Below are positions 62,209-64,000 of a stretch of DNA of 64,000 nucleotides, in pieces (position 1 is the first letter of the stretch; each line of letters starts with the position of its first letter). The stretch is taken from positions 418,494 to 482,493 of the forward strand of contig NZ_JACMYH010000003.1 in assembly GCF_014235765.1 (NCBI RefSeq), read 5' to 3'. This DNA is from Pseudomonas baltica (GTDB lineage Bacteria > Pseudomonadota > Gammaproteobacteria > Pseudomonadales > Pseudomonadaceae). Under the pieces are notes generated by a model that ran no database searches, was not told the DNA's origin, and worked only from the letters and a program-made list of their open reading frames with translations. A program made the position numbers and the translations under genes.

Positions 62209-62583
62209 GCAGTCTTGCTCGCGCAGCTGCTTAAACTAGGCCTCGTCGACCACGCTGCTCAGCTTTGACATCGAAGGTATCTTCAGCCACACCATGCTGC
62301 GTTTTCGCACGACGAAGTTGTAGTTGAACCCTGGCTCGCTCGGATCGTCGGGCGCGGTGATCGGGCATGGCGGGCGGCGGAAGGCGGGGGTTATGGCATA
62401 ATGACGATCAGCAAATCCCGAGCGAAAAGCGTCTGCTCTTATGAGAACACGTTCGTGCGTAGAGACCTTGAAAAACGAGCCCTACCGATGATTGCCCAAC
62501 GGTAGGGTCGTATCACTCTCCTGACACCAAAAACCAATACGTACAGGCTACGCGATCTTGTAATCTACATACAAAGGATAAAA
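62209..62583. other. Intergenic stretch with a possible gene remnant
   Basis: About 375 bp without an intact gene. On the minus strand an open stretch ends at a TAG at 62236-62238, and its last 45 codons have Pseudomonas-like codon use (PDDPSEPGFNYNFVVRKRSM, then VWLKIPSMSKLSSVVDEA). No start codon is found and an in-frame stop lies at 62482. This may be the decayed 3' end of an effector-associated gene. The family is not recognised. Confidence 0.3.
62470..62507 (-). terminator. Intrinsic terminator after the Ig-like repeat protein gene
   Basis: CCCTACCG (62480-62487) and CGGTAGGG (62500-62507) form an 8-bp stem with a 12-nt loop. On the minus strand it is followed by CTCGTTTTT. It lies about 75 bp past the stop of the minus-strand gene. 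Confidence 0.75.
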
Positions 62584-64000
62584 TCACACGCGCTTGAAAC
62601 TTAGATTATCCAATCGGATAGACGTGCCATCCATCAGGCCGAGTTTGATAGCGGATATTGTGTTTTGACCAGACTCTGACTGAAATGCTTCCCAAGCATA
62701 CCCAACTTTCAGGTCGTACTCCGCGACTACACCGTGGACTTCATGCACTTTCAAAAACCCACCCTTCGCTGCTAAATCCTTGAAGTACACACCTAGCTGG
62801 AACTGATTGACTGGTTCTATAAAGTCCAAAAAAAACGCTGCAATCGGACGGGTATGCAGCTCTAGATACTTACCTGTCACAAAGGGTGACTTTCCTGACT
62901 CGTTGCCAATTTTTGCGTCGAAATCGATATCTTGAACGCTTCCATCAATACTCAGTCTACACTCTGAAGCCAGCGTGACTGGAAGTCCAATTGGCCCAAG
63001 AGAAAACTCTTCAAAGTCTTCCAGAACAGGGCCTGCGCCAGGGTCACCAACAGACACCTCGAAAGCCCTTGGTGTAGAGGTTTGAACAAGGCCGCCGCTC
63101 ACTCGCCTCGCTGTGTACGCAACACTGACCGCTTTACCCGCACTCAACAAAGCTGTCGCTTTTGGAATCACGAATTCCAGTGAGTCCTGCGCCAGCACTT
63201 CGCGCGCAGGCAATGTGATGGACCCTGCGTCATCCACCGCCGTCCATTCCAACCCTACCCATTGGCCTGGTTCGATTCCTCCATACGCCGGTGTCGTGAT
63301 CTTCACACCTGTACCAGGAATACCCGCAGGATCCAGGTGCCCATTGGTTTCGTTTTCCACTGTTGGTGCAGGCAGCACCAAATTCAACTGAGTCATGTTC
63401 AGCACTCCTTCAGGAAATATAACCGCTTCACTTTCACTCACGCTCTTGCCCATACCCACTTTCAGTTCCAGGGTCAGTGGCAGGGTGTTCTCCAGTCGCA
63501 ACAGAAAACTGCGGGGCAGGTTGATGTGCAGCCCTGAGCTCACTTGCGCGGCCGTCACTGCGGCTCCCATCGCCAGCTCTTCGCTGCGCGTCGTGCCGTC
63601 ATCCAGTGTCCCGCGCGCGCGCAGCCAGTAAGTTTGGCCGGTCGCAATCAACGGCCAAGGATCGACCGACACGGTTGCGGCTGTGGAAAAGGTATTCAGA
63701 TCCAACGTTCCGTCGCTAGCCTGCACCACCTTGGGCGGTTTCAATGCCGTGGCCGGCAGATCCTGTACCCTTAATGCCAAGGTGGGGCTTGCCACGCCAG
63801 AACTCCCATCCAGCAGAATCACATTCGTCACCTCGACCGTCTTGCCCAGGCTGGCCGCAACCACACTGGCCGGAATCGGGGCGCGCGCCTCACCCGCTGT
63901 AGCGCCAGCCCAGTCGATCAGTACATCCTCGTCCGGCAACCGCCAGATCACGGCCAATATAGCCCCCGTTTTCAATCGCGAATCGCGCAGCACCACGGTC
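62584..64000 (-). CDS. Large Ig-like repeat surface protein, C-terminal part (partial)
   Basis: At least 470 residues are visible and the frame stays open to the window edge, so the N-terminal part is missing. The sequence is beta-rich with repeated about 200-residue segments (DPWPLIATGQTYWLRARGTL; GLHINLPRSFLLRLENTLPL; EPGQWVGLEWTAVDDAGSIT), like the long Ig-like/adhesin-type proteins of pseudomonads. The last 150 residues (from about DPGAGPVLEDFEEFSLGP) differ from the repeats and may be a carbohydrate-binding-like cap. GC content falls markedly towards the 3' end, which suggests recombination. No function is assigned beyond a probable surface role. Confidence 0.6.
   Translation of the reverse strand, partial: TVVLRDSRLKTGAILAVIWRLPDEDVLIDWAGATAGEARAPIPASVVAASLGKTVEVTNVILLDGSSGVASPTLALRVQDLPATALKPPKVVQASDGTLDLNTFSTAATVSVDPWPLIATGQTYWLRARGTLDDGTTRSEELAMGAAVTAAQVSSGLHINLPRSFLLRLENTLPLTLELKVGMGKSVSESEAVIFPEGVLNMTQLNLVLPAPTVENETNGHLDPAGIPGTGVKITTPAYGGIEPGQWVGLEWTAVDDAGSITLPAREVLAQDSLEFVIPKATALLSAGKAVSVAYTARRVSGGLVQTSTPRAFEVSVGDPGAGPVLEDFEEFSLGPIGLPVTLASECRLSIDGSVQDIDFDAKIGNESGKSPFVTGKYLELHTRPIAAFFLDFIEPVNQFQLGVYFKDLAAKGGFLKVHEVHGVVAEYDLKVGYAWEAFQSESGQNTISAIKLGLMDGTSIRLDNLSFKRV

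Overview
The window is a high-GC stretch of a Pseudomonas chromosome, most likely from the P. putida group near P. entomophila, P. mosselii or P. soli. I base this on the dgcAB-etfAB/gbcAB betaine genes, the gene order hemE / MFS / ParA / trxC / selO / mscK / nhaP2 and dipA-aceFE-glnE-waaFCGP, the putida-type REP sequences and several insect-type toxins. The assignment comes from family and synteny knowledge recalled from memory, not from a database search.

Layout. (1) 1-6313: the end of a small gene, then dgcA, dgcB, etfA and etfB (dimethylglycine demethylation and its electron transfer). (2) 6325-11484: two minus-strand cargo genes, a TccC-like RHS toxin and an OafA-type acyltransferase, lying between the demethylase genes and gbcA. 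(3) 11682-14364: divergent gbcA and gbcB (glycine betaine to dimethylglycine). (4) 14365-23372: a chemoreceptor, a divergent TIGR02449/ZapA-like pair, hemE, an MFS transporter, a solo ParA, trxC and selO. Three REP arrays sit here, each between convergent genes. (5) 23399-31244: mscK and nhaP2, with an M60 (enhancin-like) metallopeptidase gene between them, flanked by a duplicated nhaP2 3' end. (6) 31245-35969: a very large dermonecrotic-type toxin. (7) 36053-41887: divergent putA and putP with putative PutA operator boxes between them. (8) 41963-53901: rlmJ, dipA, aceF, aceE and glnE. (9) 54114-61075: a tightly overlapping seven-gene LPS inner-core operon (waaF, waaC, waaG, waaP and three more kinase-like genes). 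(10) 61219-64000: a PAAR-tipped putative T6SS effector and the 3' part of a large Ig-like repeat protein.

How the genes work together. GbcAB takes glycine betaine to dimethylglycine; DgcAB, passing electrons to EtfAB, takes it on to sarcosine. PutP and PutA import and oxidise proline to glutamate. MscK, NhaP2, betaine catabolism and proline use all bear on osmotic physiology. AceEF feeds the TCA cycle and GlnE adjusts glutamine synthetase. The waa block builds and phosphorylates the LPS inner core.

The accessory content is a set of exotoxin-like genes (RHS/TccC, M60 peptidase, giant toxin with a C-terminal GxxH...GxxH module, PAAR effector), each placed alone in a core-gene junction and without an evident immunity gene. 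The other notable structure is repetitive: a seven-copy 62-bp REP tandem, a three-copy 103-bp inverted-pair tandem, and a REP element translated in frame inside glnE. No rRNA, tRNA, CRISPR array, IS transposase or integrase was seen.
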